Positions 26,929-36,569 of a stretch of DNA of 64,000 nt are shown piece by piece. The DNA lies in NCBI RefSeq assembly GCF_024518835.1, contig NZ_JANIGO010000006.1:1-64000 (forward strand). The letters are read 5' to 3'. The translations under genes were made by a program, and so were the position numbers. This DNA is from Limnobacter humi. Its GTDB lineage: Bacteria; Pseudomonadota; Gammaproteobacteria; Burkholderiales; Burkholderiaceae_B. The first letter of the stretch is position 1, and every line of letters starts with the position of its first letter. The notes below the pieces were generated by a model. That model was not told the origin of the DNA. It worked only from the letters and a program-made list of their open reading frames with translations, and did no database searches.

Positions 26929-26970
26929 GGTGCACAATACACCAAGCCCCCATCCACCTGTGAGCCGTTC

Positions 26971-27450
26971 ATGAAACTTGCCCTGACATTGCCCCGCGCC
27001 TTGCCCGCCCTGTCGGATCGAGGCTATCGAGCCATTGCGCTGTGTGTCTGGGCGGCTGCTGCGGGTTTGTCGACCTGGGTGGTCATTCAATGGATGGCGC
27101 CTGCCCCGGTGGTGGCCCAGGCCATGCCGGCCGACATGTCTGCACAGTTTCAGATGGATCAGTCGGCAGAGGCCCGTCTACTGGGTGTGGAGACGGCTGG
27201 CGGCCTCACGCCGCCATCGGTGAGTTTAATGGGCGTGTTTGCAGCTGGTGACGGGACCGGGGCCGCGGTGTTGTCGATTGAGGGGCAACCAGCCCAGTCC
27301 AAGTCTGTTGGGGACGAGGTTGCCAACGGCTGGACACTGGATGAGGTGGGGCCCACATTCGCCGTGATGGGTCGAAGCGGTCAGCGCGTTCAGTTGAACC
27401 TGCCGGTGCTGCAGGCAGACCCCAATTTGCTCAAGCGTGCCCCTGAATAA
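26971..27450 (+). CDS. gspC: Type II secretion protein GspC (short form)
   Basis: A 160-residue protein starting at the ATG at 26971. It has one membrane segment (about 20-43) and the periplasmic homology region that binds the secretin (PPSVSLMGVFAAGDGTGAAV, then G-D-E-V-A-N-G-W-T-L-D-E-V). It ends soon after that region, so it lacks the PDZ or coiled-coil domain of full GspC. It is divergent from the other gsp genes, as often happens in Burkholderiales. Only 42 bases separate its start from the terminator at 26891. Confidence 0.83.
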   Translation: MKLALTLPRALPALSDRGYRAIALCVWAAAAGLSTWVVIQWMAPAPVVAQAMPADMSAQFQMDQSAEARLLGVETAGGLTPPSVSLMGVFAAGDGTGAAVLSIEGQPAQSKSVGDEVANGWTLDEVGPTFAVMGRSGQRVQLNLPVLQADPNLLKRAPE

Positions 27451-27463
27451 AAGGCGGCGTACA

Positions 27464-28249
27464 TCAGGGTTTCCTGTTCAGGCCCGTCAGGGTTTGAGTC
27501 AATGACTTGCCGTCTGCATCCTGAATCTGAATGCGAACTGGCTGCCAACCCAACTGTTTGCCGTACCACACCCGCACAATGTCGTCACCCGGCTCATCTG
27601 GTTTGCTTTCGAACTTCAACGCGACGACGGTTTGCTCGCGTTCACCCAGGTTCAGCACCACATCTTCGGTGCCTTTGAGCACAAACCACTCTGTACCGAT
27701 GCGACCGGTCCCGATTACACGGAACTTCAATTCATCCCCGGCTTTTGCCGGCGCACCGCACCGCAATTGCGCTGCAATTTGATGAATCATGCTCAGTCGG
27801 TCTTGCAAGCCTTTTTCCAGCGGGGCCGCCGTGTTGTTCTTTTTGAACTGAACCTCCTGTTGGGCTTCATTCACCACCGACTCCACCAGCGGCTTTTTTC
27901 CACGTTTTTCTGCATAGTACAGCGGGACAAAACCGAGCTTGGTGTCCACCAGGCCCTCGCTTTTCTGGGTCAGTTGACCTGAAAACATCAGGGCCATCAG
28001 GCCTTTGGCCTGTGACACCGATTCCAGTGTGTAATGGTTGCCAGCCACTCGCAAGGTATGAAGGCTGACCGCCAACTGCCCCGGAACCTGGCTGTGGGTC
28101 AATGAATATTGAAGGTCAGCGTCGGCCAGCGCTTTGCCGGGCGCCCCGCATTCCAGGGCAGCATGGGCATGGCCTGCCAGCAAGGCCAGGGACCAGGCCA
28201 TCCCCATCCAGCTTTGCCGCCATGTTCTTCGTGTTCCATCGAATCTCAT
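27464..28249 (-). CDS. DUF3108 periplasmic protein
   Basis: A 261-residue protein with an N-terminal signal peptide (W-S-L-A-L-L-A-G-H-A-H-A, about residues 18-30). The mature beta-rich chain follows the DUF3108 pattern: D-L-Q-Y-S-L-T-H at the start, Q-E-V-Q-F-K-K-N in the middle, and R-V-W-Y-G-K-Q-L-G-W-Q-P-V-R-I-Q at the end. Function unknown. It overlaps the upstream M15 peptidase gene by 4 bases, which suggests a joint role at the envelope. Confidence 0.82.
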   Translation of the reverse strand: MRFDGTRRTWRQSWMGMAWSLALLAGHAHAALECGAPGKALADADLQYSLTHSQVPGQLAVSLHTLRVAGNHYTLESVSQAKGLMALMFSGQLTQKSEGLVDTKLGFVPLYYAEKRGKKPLVESVVNEAQQEVQFKKNNTAAPLEKGLQDRLSMIHQIAAQLRCGAPAKAGDELKFRVIGTGRIGTEWFVLKGTEDVVLNLGEREQTVVALKFESKPDEPGDDIVRVWYGKQLGWQPVRIQIQDADGKSLTQTLTGLNRKP

Positions 28250-28758
28250 CGAATCACCAATCCGTCCAGATAGCCCTCATCGGCTGTGTAAATCGTCAAA
28301 ATTTCCCGTCGCGCCGTGCGGTCGGCTGGCGCCGCCGATACATGGACCCAGCGCCCAAATTCATAAATCAACTGGTCAAATGGCAATGCCGAGCGCGACA
28401 CCGCCTGAGCCAATAACGCAGCATCGCCCCATTCCGGGCACACCACATCGGCAGCCAGTCCCAAACAGTGCTGCGAGCCCGGTACCCCACCCACTTTTTC
28501 ATTCAGCATGGGGCTCCGATAACCGCTGTTGATGCGCAGGGCCCTGGCGGGTATGCCCAGTTCGGCACACAGTTGTCCCAACAGGTGAGACAGTCGGCGT
28601 AAGTTGTCCAGGCACTCCGGTGGGCAATGGTTGTCCAGGCCGGTTCTGTTCGCCGTGTCGGAATGGCACAATACGACAGGCCCGAAATCCGGATGAAAAC
28701 CGGAAACCGAGCTTTCGTCCCTGTATTCACGCCATTCTGGACCACCTGTTTTGCGCAT
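28246..28758 (-). CDS. M15-type peptidase domain protein
   Basis: A 170-residue protein with the M15A/DUF882-like fold: INSGYRSPMLNEKVGG, then SQHCLGLAADV (zinc ligands His and Asp), and a later Y-E-F-G-R-W-V-H-V-S. These are the features of D,D-carboxypeptidase-like and phage-endolysin-like enzymes that cleave peptidoglycan cross-bridges. No signal peptide is visible, which is odd for a cell-wall enzyme. The Q-H-C replaces the usual H-x-x-G context. It is the first gene of a pair with the DUF3108 gene. Confidence 0.78.
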   Translation of the reverse strand: MRKTGGPEWREYRDESSVSGFHPDFGPVVLCHSDTANRTGLDNHCPPECLDNLRRLSHLLGQLCAELGIPARALRINSGYRSPMLNEKVGGVPGSQHCLGLAADVVCPEWGDAALLAQAVSRSALPFDQLIYEFGRWVHVSAAPADRTARREILTIYTADEGYLDGLVIR

Positions 28759-29443
28759 TCGTTACCTTCGTCGACCCCCAGCTCGCACAGCCGGGCGGGT
28801 TTATTTGCTGGACCTGGACAATACCCTGCACGAGGCGTCCACCTTTATTTTGCCGGAGATCAACCGGCAAATGACCCATTACCTGGCCCGCAAGTTGAAC
28901 TTGAGCCATGAAGCCGCCAGCGCGGCCCGAACTCACTACTGGCAGCGCTATGGGGCAACCTTGCTGGGCATGATGCGCCACCACGGCATCAACCCGCATG
29001 AGTTTCTTGCCCAGACGCACCGCTTTGATGACCTGAAGGCCGTCAGCCGCCGACACGCCAGTGTGCCCCATCGGCTTTCCCGCCTCAACGGCTTGCGTGT
29101 GCTGCTCACCAATGCACCCCGCGCCTATGCCACCGAGGTGTCCAAAATCCTGGGGCTTCACCGGCATTATCACGCGCTGGTGTCGATAGAAGACATGGTG
29201 ATTCATGGCGCCTGGCGCCCAAAGCCAACCCCCATGCTGTGGCCGCACCTCAAGGCCGCACTCAAGGCCAAGCGAGTGTTGCTGGTGGACGATACCCTTG
29301 GACACCTGCATGAGGCGGCCCGACACGGTATCCAAACCTGCTGGATCACATCACCGGGTTTGGGCTTTCCAGCGCACAAACCCACGGGGCGCGTGCGCAG
29401 CCGCATTCGCCGGTTTGATCAGGTCAAGCGGCTGGCATTCTGA
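28751..29443 (+). CDS. HAD-family pyrimidine 5'-nucleotidase
   Basis: A 230-residue HAD hydrolase with a TTG start at 28751; the gene starts inside the divergent M15 gene. Motif I is LLDLDNTLHEAS, motif II is L-L-T-N-A-P and motif IV is VLLVDDTLGHL. These match the SDT1/PHM8-type pyrimidine nucleotidases that remove phosphate from UMP or CMP. It overlaps convergent moeB by 25 bases. Confidence 0.82.
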   Translation: MRIRYLRRPPARTAGRVYLLDLDNTLHEASTFILPEINRQMTHYLARKLNLSHEAASAARTHYWQRYGATLLGMMRHHGINPHEFLAQTHRFDDLKAVSRRHASVPHRLSRLNGLRVLLTNAPRAYATEVSKILGLHRHYHALVSIEDMVIHGAWRPKPTPMLWPHLKAALKAKRVLLVDDTLGHLHEAARHGIQTCWITSPGLGFPAHKPTGRVRSRIRRFDQVKRLAF

Positions 29444-30198
29444 CTGCACACTGGGCAGGCCGGGTCTTTCCGGATACGCATGCGGGTAAATTCACAAGCC
29501 CGGGCGTCGTAAATTTGCAAGGTGCTGTACAAGGGTTTGCCGAAACCCGCCAATATTTTCAGGGCTTCGCTGGCTTGCAGCGTACCAATGACACCGGTGA
29601 GTGGTGCAAATACCCCCATGGTGGCACAACGCACCTCGCTGACATCGTCACCTTCGGGGAACAGGCAGTGGTAGCAGGGGGCTTGCGGGTTTTGCAATTC
29701 AAAGCAGGCCAGTTGGCCATCCAGGCGAATGGCTGCGCCCGACACCAAGGGCTTGCCCAGTTTCACGCAGGCCCGGTTCACCGCATGCCGGGTTTTGAAG
29801 TTGTCGCTGCAGTCCAGCACCACATCGGCCCTGGCCACCAGTGCTTCCAGCCCGGTACCTTCTAGGCGCTTGTTCAAGGGCTCAATCTGGATCAGTGGAT
29901 TGATTTGCAGCAGTTGTTCGCGTGCCGAATCCACCTTGGGCATGCCCACCCGTGCGGTGGTGTGCAGCACTTGTCGTTGCAGGTTGGTCAGGTCAACTTC
30001 GTCATCGTCGGCCATGATGAGGGTACCCACGCCAGCGCTGGCCAAATACAGTGCGCTGGGGCAGCCCAGACCGCCCGCACCCACCACCAGCACCGTGGCG
30101 TTGGCAATGCGGGTTTGGCCTTCGATGCCAATATCGTCCAACAGGATGTGGCGGGAGTAGCGAAGCAACTCCGCGTCATTCAAGTCCTTCAGCGGCAT
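29419..30198 (-). CDS. moeB: MoeB/ThiF/HesA-family adenylyltransferase
   Basis: A 259-residue E1-like enzyme that activates the C-terminus of a sulfur-carrier protein (MoaD or ThiS). It opens with ELLRYSRHILLDDIGIEGQ, has the ATP-binding VVGAGGLGCPSALYLASAGV, the D-x-x-D-N-x-x-T/S-R nucleotide contact (LDCSDNFKTRHAVN), and two zinc pairs (C-Y-H-C and C-P-V-C). MoeB and ThiF cannot be told apart from sequence alone. It follows ctpA in the same direction. Confidence 0.87.
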   Translation of the reverse strand: MPLKDLNDAELLRYSRHILLDDIGIEGQTRIANATVLVVGAGGLGCPSALYLASAGVGTLIMADDDEVDLTNLQRQVLHTTARVGMPKVDSAREQLLQINPLIQIEPLNKRLEGTGLEALVARADVVLDCSDNFKTRHAVNRACVKLGKPLVSGAAIRLDGQLACFELQNPQAPCYHCLFPEGDDVSEVRCATMGVFAPLTGVIGTLQASEALKILAGFGKPLYSTLQIYDARACEFTRMRIRKDPACPVCSQNASRLT

Positions 30199-30206
30199 GA
30201 CCAGGC

Positions 30207-31604
30207 TTATTTGGCTTGCTTGGCTTGTTGCTCGGCCAACTTGCGATTTTGCTGCACAGGCTTGCCTTTGAGGTAATTCACCGCCTGTTGCAACTGGAAG
30301 TCGTCCTCCGAACCAAACACCACTGGCTTCGCATTGGCGGGCACATCGGCATCCGGCTTTTTCTCGCTGGGGGTTTCCTTTTCACCTTTGTCGTTGGACA
30401 AGTGGCGTGACAGGTCGGCTTCGCGGACACGCTCAATGACGTCGCCATTGGGTGTTTCCGTCACCAGGTAGTCGGGCACAATGCCCTTGGCCTGGATGCT
30501 GCGGCCTGACGGCGTGTAATAGCGCGCCGTGGTCAGTTTGATGGCCGTGTTGTTGTTCAGGGGCAGAATGGTCTGTACCGAACCTTTGCCAAAGGTTTGC
30601 GTGCCCAGCACCTTCGCGCGGCCATGGTCTTGCAGGGCACCAGCCACAATCTCCGATGCCGATGCCGATCCACCATTGACCACCACCACCATGGGCAGGG
30701 TTTTGGCCACGGCGGTCAGGTCTCGCAAGTAATCCTTTTCTTTGCCGCGCAGGTAATCATCGGGAGAAGCCACCAGCTTGCGCTGGGAGTCTTCGGTGCG
30801 GCCATCGGTGCTGACCACCAGGCTGTTTTGGGGCAGGAATGCTGCCGCAACGCCCACGGCGGCATTCAGCAAACCGCCGGGGTCATTGCGCAGGTCCAGC
30901 ACAATGCCTTTCATGGGTTTTTCAGCCTGCAGCTTGTTCAGGGCCTTGGCCAGGTATTCGCCGGTGTGTTCCTGGAATTGGGTCACGCGAACGTAGCCAT
31001 AGCCACCTTCCAGCATTTTGGCCTTCACGCTTTGCACGCGGATCACGTCGCGCACAATGGTCACCACAATCGGCTTGTCCTCGTTTTTGCGCAACAAAGT
31101 GAGCTTGATCTCGGTCTTTGGCTTGCCGCGCATCATGCCCACCGCGTCGGACAGGCTCATGCCTTTGGTGGGTTTGTCGTCAATTTTCACAATCAGGTCG
31201 CCCGCTTTCACGCCGGCTTTTTGCGCTGGGGTGTCTTCAATCGGCGAGATCACCTTCACAAAGCCGTCTTCGGTTCCCACCTCAATGCCCAGGCCACCAA
31301 ATTCACCTTGGGTGCCCACACGCAGCTCTTTAAACGCGTCGGCATCCAGATAGCTGGAGTGCGGGTCCAGGTTCGAAACCATGCCGCTGATGGCACCCTG
31401 AAACAGCTTGTCGTCACCCACCGGCTCCACGTAGAAGTTCTTGATGGCGCCAAACACTTCGGTGAACTGCCGAAGCTCGGTCAGCGGCAAGGCCTCGGGC
31501 GGTTGTTGCTGCCGCTGGGCCACGGCACTCACGCCCAGGCTGACCAACACGCCAGCCACCACACCGGCCGACACCAAACTGACTGTCCGTAACTTCTGCT
31601 GCAT
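30207..31604 (-). CDS. ctpA: S41 C-terminal processing peptidase
   Basis: A 465-residue periplasmic protease. I take the ATG at 31604; a GTG at 31628 would overlap envC. It has an N-terminal membrane segment, a PDZ domain (about 85-160, GLGIEVGTEDGFVKVISP), and the Ser-Lys dyad in VVVNGGSASASEIVAG and FGKGSVQTI. The C-terminus is rich in Lys, Glu and Gln. CtpA-type enzymes trim cell-wall hydrolases and their regulators; the adjacent envC gene supports that. Confidence 0.92.
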   Translation of the reverse strand: MQQKLRTVSLVSAGVVAGVLVSLGVSAVAQRQQQPPEALPLTELRQFTEVFGAIKNFYVEPVGDDKLFQGAISGMVSNLDPHSSYLDADAFKELRVGTQGEFGGLGIEVGTEDGFVKVISPIEDTPAQKAGVKAGDLIVKIDDKPTKGMSLSDAVGMMRGKPKTEIKLTLLRKNEDKPIVVTIVRDVIRVQSVKAKMLEGGYGYVRVTQFQEHTGEYLAKALNKLQAEKPMKGIVLDLRNDPGGLLNAAVGVAAAFLPQNSLVVSTDGRTEDSQRKLVASPDDYLRGKEKDYLRDLTAVAKTLPMVVVVNGGSASASEIVAGALQDHGRAKVLGTQTFGKGSVQTILPLNNNTAIKLTTARYYTPSGRSIQAKGIVPDYLVTETPNGDVIERVREADLSRHLSNDKGEKETPSEKKPDADVPANAKPVVFGSEDDFQLQQAVNYLKGKPVQQNRKLAEQQAKQAK

Positions 31605-31609
31605 AGTAT

Positions 31610-32899
31610 TTATTGACCTTTGGTCCACGAAAGCGGGTCGAAGGCGATGCCCTGACGCCGGAGTTCAAAGTATAGCCCGTTGTCTAGGGTACCACTGCTG
31701 TTGCCGGTTTCGGCAATCACATCCCCGGCATTCACGGTATCGCCTGTTTTCTTCAGCAGTTTGCCGTTGTTTCCATAAACGCTCAAGAACTCGTCACCAT
31801 GATCAATCACCAGAATTTCGCCAAACCCGCGCATAAAGTCTGCAAACACCACACGGCCGTTGCCCACCACCCGGACGGGTTGTCCGGGGTCTGCTGAAAT
31901 GAACAGGCCTTTCCAGGAAGGGCCTTGACCGTCTTTGGTGCGTGTCGCGCCGAAGCGGCCCACGATGGTGCCTTGCACCGGCAACACCATGCGGCCTTTG
32001 AGTTTGGCAAAATCACCCGTGCTGGGCATGGGCGGTGGCGTGAACGGGCGGGCTTCCCGTTCTTTGGGCGGGGTTCCTTTCTTGATATCGGGCAGGGTGG
32101 TGATGCGGGCGGCGCGCTCCGCCTCCCGCCGCTTGGCTTCTTCGATGGCCCTTGCCAACTGGTTGATGGTGTTGGTCAGGCGTTGTTCATCCCGTTGCAA
32201 TCGCTTGCGTTGCAACTCCTGGTCGCTCAGCTTGGAATTAAGGTCTTCAATCAACTGGCTGCGTTCTTCTTTTTGGGCTGCCAAGTCTTTTTGGGCTTTG
32301 CTCTGGCGCTCAATCGTGTCTTCCAGGCGGTCTTGTTTTTTCTCCAGGCCCACGCGCAGTTTTTCCAGCGCCTCAGCCTGCCTCACCTGTTGTTCGGCCA
32401 ATGCCTTTTCAGCTGTGGAAATGCGTTCGTACCAGTACCCGTCCCGCGCAGCCTGGCTGGCGGATTGGCCTGCCAACCAGGCCTGGGTGGGGTTGATTTC
32501 CGTACGGCGGTACTGGTTGCGCAGCACCCGTGCCAGGCGGTCTTGGGTGTTGGCCAAATCCAGTGCCAGTTGGGCTTCCTGCCGGGTTAAGTCCTCAATG
32601 TCCGCCTCCAGGGCCTTGCGTTCCTTGTCCAACGCCGCAATTCGGGCCGCCGTGTCTTTCAGTTTTTGTTCCACCACACCCAGTGCCTTGGCTGCGCGTT
32701 TCTTTTCGGTGCTGGTTTGGGCAATCGCTTTTTTCACAGCCTCGAGCTGCTTGCGAACTTCATCCCGTTCTTTCTGCGCGCCGGCCGATTCCCGCCCGGG
32801 GTTGCCCTGTGTGGCGGCATGTCCCACAGGGGCGAACAAATAGAGCGCCGCCAGCAGCAATAGGCCGCTGGGCAGGCACCTTGAGCAGGGCGGCTTCAT
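31610..32899 (-). CDS. envC: EnvC-like murein hydrolase activator (LytM/M23 domain)
   Basis: A 429-residue protein. From the ATG at 32899, a signal peptide (L-L-L-L-A-A-L-Y-L-F-A-P-V-G-H-A) is followed by long coiled coils (about 45-260, rich in Lys, Glu, Gln, Arg), a proline linker, and a C-terminal LytM domain (about 310-425; VLPVQGTIVGRFGATRTKDG; LVIDHGDEFLSVYGN). Several zinc ligands of active M23 enzymes are absent, as in EnvC, which activates amidases at the septum rather than cutting itself. Confidence 0.88.
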   Translation of the reverse strand: MKPPCSRCLPSGLLLLAALYLFAPVGHAATQGNPGRESAGAQKERDEVRKQLEAVKKAIAQTSTEKKRAAKALGVVEQKLKDTAARIAALDKERKALEADIEDLTRQEAQLALDLANTQDRLARVLRNQYRRTEINPTQAWLAGQSASQAARDGYWYERISTAEKALAEQQVRQAEALEKLRVGLEKKQDRLEDTIERQSKAQKDLAAQKEERSQLIEDLNSKLSDQELQRKRLQRDEQRLTNTINQLARAIEEAKRREAERAARITTLPDIKKGTPPKEREARPFTPPPMPSTGDFAKLKGRMVLPVQGTIVGRFGATRTKDGQGPSWKGLFISADPGQPVRVVGNGRVVFADFMRGFGEILVIDHGDEFLSVYGNNGKLLKKTGDTVNAGDVIAETGNSSGTLDNGLYFELRRQGIAFDPLSWTKGQ

Positions 32900-32929
32900 G
32901 GTTGGTGGCAGGTGTTGGAACAATCGACG

Positions 32930-33676
32930 TTACTTGGCCTTGCCCTGGTTGGCCACCGCGGCCATGGCTGCTTCAATCTCTGCCTGGTCGCCCAAATAAT
33001 AGTGGCGAATGGGCTTGAGGTTCTCGTCCAGTTCGTACACCAGCGGACGGGCGGTGGGGATGTTCACCTTCAGAATTTCGTCTTCCGACAGGCCATCCAG
33101 GTATTTGATGAGCGCGCGCAGTGAATTGCCGTGCGCAGCAATCAACACCTTCCGACCGGCTTTGATGGCCGGTGCAATGCCGTCATTCCAAATGGGGATC
33201 ACGCGGTCCACCGTGTCTTTCAGGCACTCGGTCAGCGGTACCTCTTGTGGCTTCAGCTTGGCATAGCGAAGGTCTTTGCCCGCAAAGCGGGGGTCGTCCA
33301 CCGTCATGGGGTTGGGGGCAATCGCATAGGCACGGCGCCAAATCAACACCTGCTCTTCACCAAACTTGGCGGCTGTCTCTGCCTTGTTCAAGCCTTGCAG
33401 GTCGCCGTAGTGGCGTTCGTTCAGGCGCCAGGTGTGCACCACAGGCAGCCACATCTGGTCCATGGTGTCCAGGGCAATCCACAGCGTGCGGATGGCCCGT
33501 TTCAGTACCGACGTGTAGGCCACATCGAAGCTGAAGCCCTCGGCTTTCAACAGTTCACCTGCCTTGCGAGCCTCTTCACGGCCTTTGTCGGTCAGGTCCA
33601 CGTCGGCCCAGCCTGTGAATCGGTTTTCCAGGTTCCACTGGCTCTCGCCGTGGCGCATCAATACGAGTTTGTACAT
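32930..33676 (-). CDS. gpmA: 2,3-bisphosphoglycerate-dependent phosphoglycerate mutase
   Basis: A 248-residue glycolytic mutase, ATG at 33676. The phosphohistidine motif is [11 protein letters not shown], with [12 protein letters not shown] next, [14 protein letters not shown] in the middle and the second histidine in [17 protein letters not shown]. It interconverts 3- and 2-phosphoglycerate. It is divergent from the rhodanese-grxC-secB-gpsA genes, the standard arrangement in Burkholderiales. Confidence 0.95.
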   Translation of the reverse strand: MYKLVLMRHGESQWNLENRFTGWADVDLTDKGREEARKAGELLKAEGFSFDVAYTSVLKRAIRTLWIALDTMDQMWLPVVHTWRLNERHYGDLQGLNKAETAAKFGEEQVLIWRRAYAIAPNPMTVDDPRFAGKDLRYAKLKPQEVPLTECLKDTVDRVIPIWNDGIAPAIKAGRKVLIAAHGNSLRALIKYLDGLSEDEILKVNIPTARPLVYELDENLKPIRHYYLGDQAEIEAAMAAVANQGKAK

Positions 33677-33740
33677 GTCGAGGCCTTTGTCGTCGCGGCC
33701 TGTTGGCCGCAGAGGATTGGTCAGGATTGGGCAAACCCAC

Positions 33741-33769
33741 ATTTTAGCCTCGATTCAAGGCTATATAAT
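33741..33769 (+). promoter_or_regulatory. Probable sigma-70 promoter of the rhodanese-grxC-secB-gpsA genes
   Basis: A perfect TATAAT lies at 33764-33769, 36 bases before the rhodanese ATG. The -35 position 17 bases upstream (33741-33746, ATTTTA) is weak, so the assignment rests mainly on the -10 box. Confidence 0.45.
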
Positions 33770-33804
33770 CAAAGGCCGTCCAAGACCCACTCGAAGTAAC
33801 CTGT

Positions 33805-34239
33805 ATGACTCAAGAATTTTTGGTACACAACAGCTGGTTGATTGCCCTGGCGATTGGTTCAGGCCTGATGCTGGTGTGGCCCTCCGTGATGAAAGGCGGT
33901 GCGCGCCGCGTAACGCCCCAGCAGGCCACCCTGTTGCTGAACCAGAAAAAGGCCGTGGTGATCGATATTCGCGACGAAGACACTTTCAACACCGTGGGCG
34001 CCATCGCACAGTCCAAACGCATCCCGTTGGACCAAATCAAGGCCAAGGCGGCCACCGTGTCCAAAAACAAGGATATCCCGGTTATTGTGGTGTGCCAAAA
34101 AGGCTTGCGTGCCGTGCCTGCCGCCAAAATTTTGCAGGGCGAGGGTTACACCGATGTGCAGGTGCTGGATGGTGGCATTGCTGCTTGGTTTGAAGCGGGT
34201 CTGCCCCTGAAAAAGAACAGCACCAAATCGAAAGCCTGA
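33805..34239 (+). CDS. Membrane-anchored rhodanese-like protein
   Basis: A 144-residue protein with one N-terminal membrane helix (about 10-27) and a rhodanese domain (about 45-135). The active-site loop is VVCQKGLRA, with the catalytic cysteine and the C-x-x-G-x-R shape of sulfurtransferases. Substrate unknown. It leads the conserved cluster before grxC and secB. Confidence 0.87.
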   Translation: MTQEFLVHNSWLIALAIGSGLMLVWPSVMKGGARRVTPQQATLLLNQKKAVVIDIRDEDTFNTVGAIAQSKRIPLDQIKAKAATVSKNKDIPVIVVCQKGLRAVPAAKILQGEGYTDVQVLDGGIAAWFEAGLPLKKNSTKSKA

Positions 34240-34292
34240 ACGGTCCACTTATTAAGCCATCGTCCCGGCAATGTCTGTAAAGGAGTATTCAC

Positions 34293-34568
34293 ATGAGCAA
34301 CACCCAGGCCCCAGTCCGCATGTACACCACCGCGGTGTGCCCCTACTGCCAGCGCGCTGAGCGTCTGCTCACCGAACGCGGCGTCAGCTCGATTGAAAAA
34401 ATCCGGATCGATCTGGAGCCCGAACAGCGCGAGAAAATGATGGCTGAAACCGGTCGCCGTACCGTGCCCCAAATTTACATCGGCTCCACCCATGTGGGCG
34501 GTTTCGATGACCTGGCCGCGCTGGACCGCGCTGGCAAACTCATGCCGTTGTTGAACGGCGACCAATAA
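34293..34568 (+). CDS. grxC: Glutaredoxin 3
   Basis: A 91-residue dithiol glutaredoxin. The redox motif is [11 protein letters not shown], the glutathione-binding T-V-P-Q-I-Y-I and G-G-F-D-D-L-A-A-L motifs follow, and the length is standard. It reduces disulfides and glutathione adducts in the cytoplasm. An AAGGAG lies 8 bases before the ATG. Confidence 0.93.
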   Translation: MSNTQAPVRMYTTAVCPYCQRAERLLTERGVSSIEKIRIDLEPEQREKMMAETGRRTVPQIYIGSTHVGGFDDLAALDRAGKLMPLLNGDQ

Positions 34569-34596
34569 CCCGAAACCCGAATCAAGGAGCCAGCAC

Positions 34597-35061
34597 ATGG
34601 CCGAACAAGCCCAAGAAGCCGTCTTTCAAATGCAGCGTGTGTACGTCAAAGACGCTTCACTGGAATTGCCCAACGCCCCCCAAATTTTTCTGGAAAAAAA
34701 TCCACCCGCCATTGAAGTGTCGGTGGATGTGGGTGCTCAGCGCCTGGGCGACACCGTGTTTGAATCGGAAGTGACTGTGACGGTGACTGCCAAAATTGGT
34801 GACAAGGTTGCCTTTTTGGTTGAATGCAAGCAGGCCGGTATTTTTGAAATTTCCGGTGTGCCCGAAGACCAATACGACCCCTTGCTGGGCATTCTCTGCC
34901 CCGGCATGATCTACCCGTACCTGCGTGCCAACGTGGCCGACATGATCACCCGCACAGGCTTTCCGCCCGTGCACCTGTCGGACATTAACTTCGAGCAGTT
35001 CTACCAGCAACGCCTGGCTGCTGCGCAAGAAGCCGCCGCCGCATCCACCGCCAACGCCTGA
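34597..35061 (+). CDS. secB: Protein-export chaperone SecB
   Basis: A 154-residue chaperone that holds precursors unfolded and delivers them to SecA. The chain shows the SecB pattern: [16 protein letters not shown] near the start, E-V-x-L-type strands, and [20 protein letters not shown] followed by F-P-P-V-H-L. The C-terminal tail is Ala-rich. AAGGAG precedes the start. Confidence 0.95.
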   Translation: MAEQAQEAVFQMQRVYVKDASLELPNAPQIFLEKNPPAIEVSVDVGAQRLGDTVFESEVTVTVTAKIGDKVAFLVECKQAGIFEISGVPEDQYDPLLGILCPGMIYPYLRANVADMITRTGFPPVHLSDINFEQFYQQRLAAAQEAAAASTANA

Positions 35062-35079
35062 TTCGCCACGGGAGGCCCC

Positions 35080-36102
35080 ATGCACATCACCGTTTTCGGT
35101 TCTGGTGCCTGGGGCACCGCAGTGGCCACGCACATGGCGTTTGCCCACCATGTGGTGCTGTGGGGGCGCGATGTGCAGGTGGTCGAGTCCATTAACCACG
35201 TCAATGAAAACCCCCGCTACTTGGCTGGCATCAAGCTCAATCTGCATTTAAAGGCTGAGGCTGATTTTGCAGAGGCTGCCCGCCATGCCCTGCAGGGCCC
35301 AGCCGACGAGCGTCTGTGGGTGTTGGGTACGCCCATGGGCGCGTTGCGTGCCACTTTGCAGGCCTTGCTGAACATTGTTCCCTTTGAGAAATGGCCGCCC
35401 ATTGTGTGGCTCTGCAAGGGATTTGAAGTGGGCACCGGTTTAATGCCGCACCAGGTGGTGGAGGCGGTGCTGGGCAAACCCCATGGTGGCGCGCTCACTG
35501 GCCCCTCGTTTGCCGCCGAAGTGGCCAAAGGTTTGCCTTGTGCACTCACCGCGGCATCCGCTTGTCCTGCCCATCGGGCAGCCATGGTGGCGGCGGCACA
35601 CCATGCAGCCATGCGGGTCTACGAGCTCGATGACATTGTGGGTGCCGAAGTGGGCGGCGCCGTTAAAAACATCATGGCGGTGGCCACTGGCATGTGCGAT
35701 GGCATGCAATTGGGTTTGAATGCGCGCGCAGCGCTCATCACCCGCGGCATGGCTGAAATCAAGCGACTGGCCGCTGCCTTGGGTGCACAGCCCGAGACGC
35801 TGAATGGCCTGTCCGGGTTTGGTGACCTGATTTTGACATGCACCGGCGACTTGTCCCGAAACCGGCGGGTAGGACTCATGCTAGCGCAGGGAAAAAGCCT
35901 TGAGCAGATTCTGCAAGAGCTGGGGCAGGTGGCTGAGGGCGTCAAATGTGCGCCGGTGGTGCATGAACTGGCTGCCAGGTTGGGGGTCGACATGCCCATC
36001 ACCGCGGCGGTGAATGCCACCCTGTTTGAGGGCATCAGCCCAGGCGAGGGGGTGATGCGCCTGCTCTCCCGCGGCGCAAAATCGGAGCAGGTCCCCGGCT
36101 AG
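35080..36102 (+). CDS. gpsA: NAD(P)-dependent glycerol-3-phosphate dehydrogenase
   Basis: A 340-residue enzyme making glycerol-3-phosphate for phospholipids. It has the Rossmann motif [10 protein letters not shown] at the start, the substrate loop [19 protein letters not shown], the catalytic-lysine segment [17 protein letters not shown] and [20 protein letters not shown]. It is the last gene of the secB cluster and its TAG stop shares a CTAG with the stop of convergent trmL. Confidence 0.95.
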   Translation: MHITVFGSGAWGTAVATHMAFAHHVVLWGRDVQVVESINHVNENPRYLAGIKLNLHLKAEADFAEAARHALQGPADERLWVLGTPMGALRATLQALLNIVPFEKWPPIVWLCKGFEVGTGLMPHQVVEAVLGKPHGGALTGPSFAAEVAKGLPCALTAASACPAHRAAMVAAAHHAAMRVYELDDIVGAEVGGAVKNIMAVATGMCDGMQLGLNARAALITRGMAEIKRLAAALGAQPETLNGLSGFGDLILTCTGDLSRNRRVGLMLAQGKSLEQILQELGQVAEGVKCAPVVHELAARLGVDMPITAAVNATLFEGISPGEGVMRLLSRGAKSEQVPG

Positions 36103-36569
36103 CGTCCACCCCCAAAACCCAGTTGCCGCCAGGCCTCGTACACACTGACTGCCACGGAATTGGACAAGTTAAGCGACCGGCTCTCAGGTCGCATCGGTAG
36201 CCTCAACCAGTTCTCGCGCGCAAACCAACTGCGAATGTCCTCGGATAGGCCCCGGGTTTCGCAGCCAAACACCAAGTAATCACCGGCTTGGTAGGCCACT
36301 TCAAATGGTGAGCGTTGGCCCTTGGTGGTCATGGCAAAGCACCGGTCAGGTCGGGGTTGTTCGCTGTCCAGAAATGCCTGCCAATTGGCGTGCACTTTCA
36401 TCTGGGCGTATTCGTGGTAGTCCAGGCCCGCCCGTTTCATTCGCGCGTCGTCCAGCGGAAAGCCCAAGGGTTCGATCAAGTGAAGTTGCGCACCGGTGTT
36501 GGCACATAGCCGGATAACATTGCCTGTGTTGGGCGGAATTTCGGGTTCAACCAATACCACGTGAATCAT
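36099..36569 (-). CDS. trmL: tRNA (cytidine(34)-2'-O)-methyltransferase
   Basis: A 156-residue SPOUT methyltransferase modifying the wobble base of leucine tRNAs. I use the ATG at 36569 ([20 protein letters not shown]), the standard start. Knot motifs are [14 protein letters not shown] and the [10 protein letters not shown] close. The gene overlaps comF by 4 bases. Confidence 0.93.
   Translation of the reverse strand: MIHVVLVEPEIPPNTGNVIRLCANTGAQLHLIEPLGFPLDDARMKRAGLDYHEYAQMKVHANWQAFLDSEQPRPDRCFAMTTKGQRSPFEVAYQAGDYLVFGCETRGLSEDIRSWFARENWLRLPMRPESRSLNLSNSVAVSVYEAWRQLGFGGGR

Noticed and set aside
16075-27450. Type IV pilus assembly genes
   Set aside because: GspC, L, M, N and the GspD secretin domain order identify a type II secretion system; pilT and pilA are absent.
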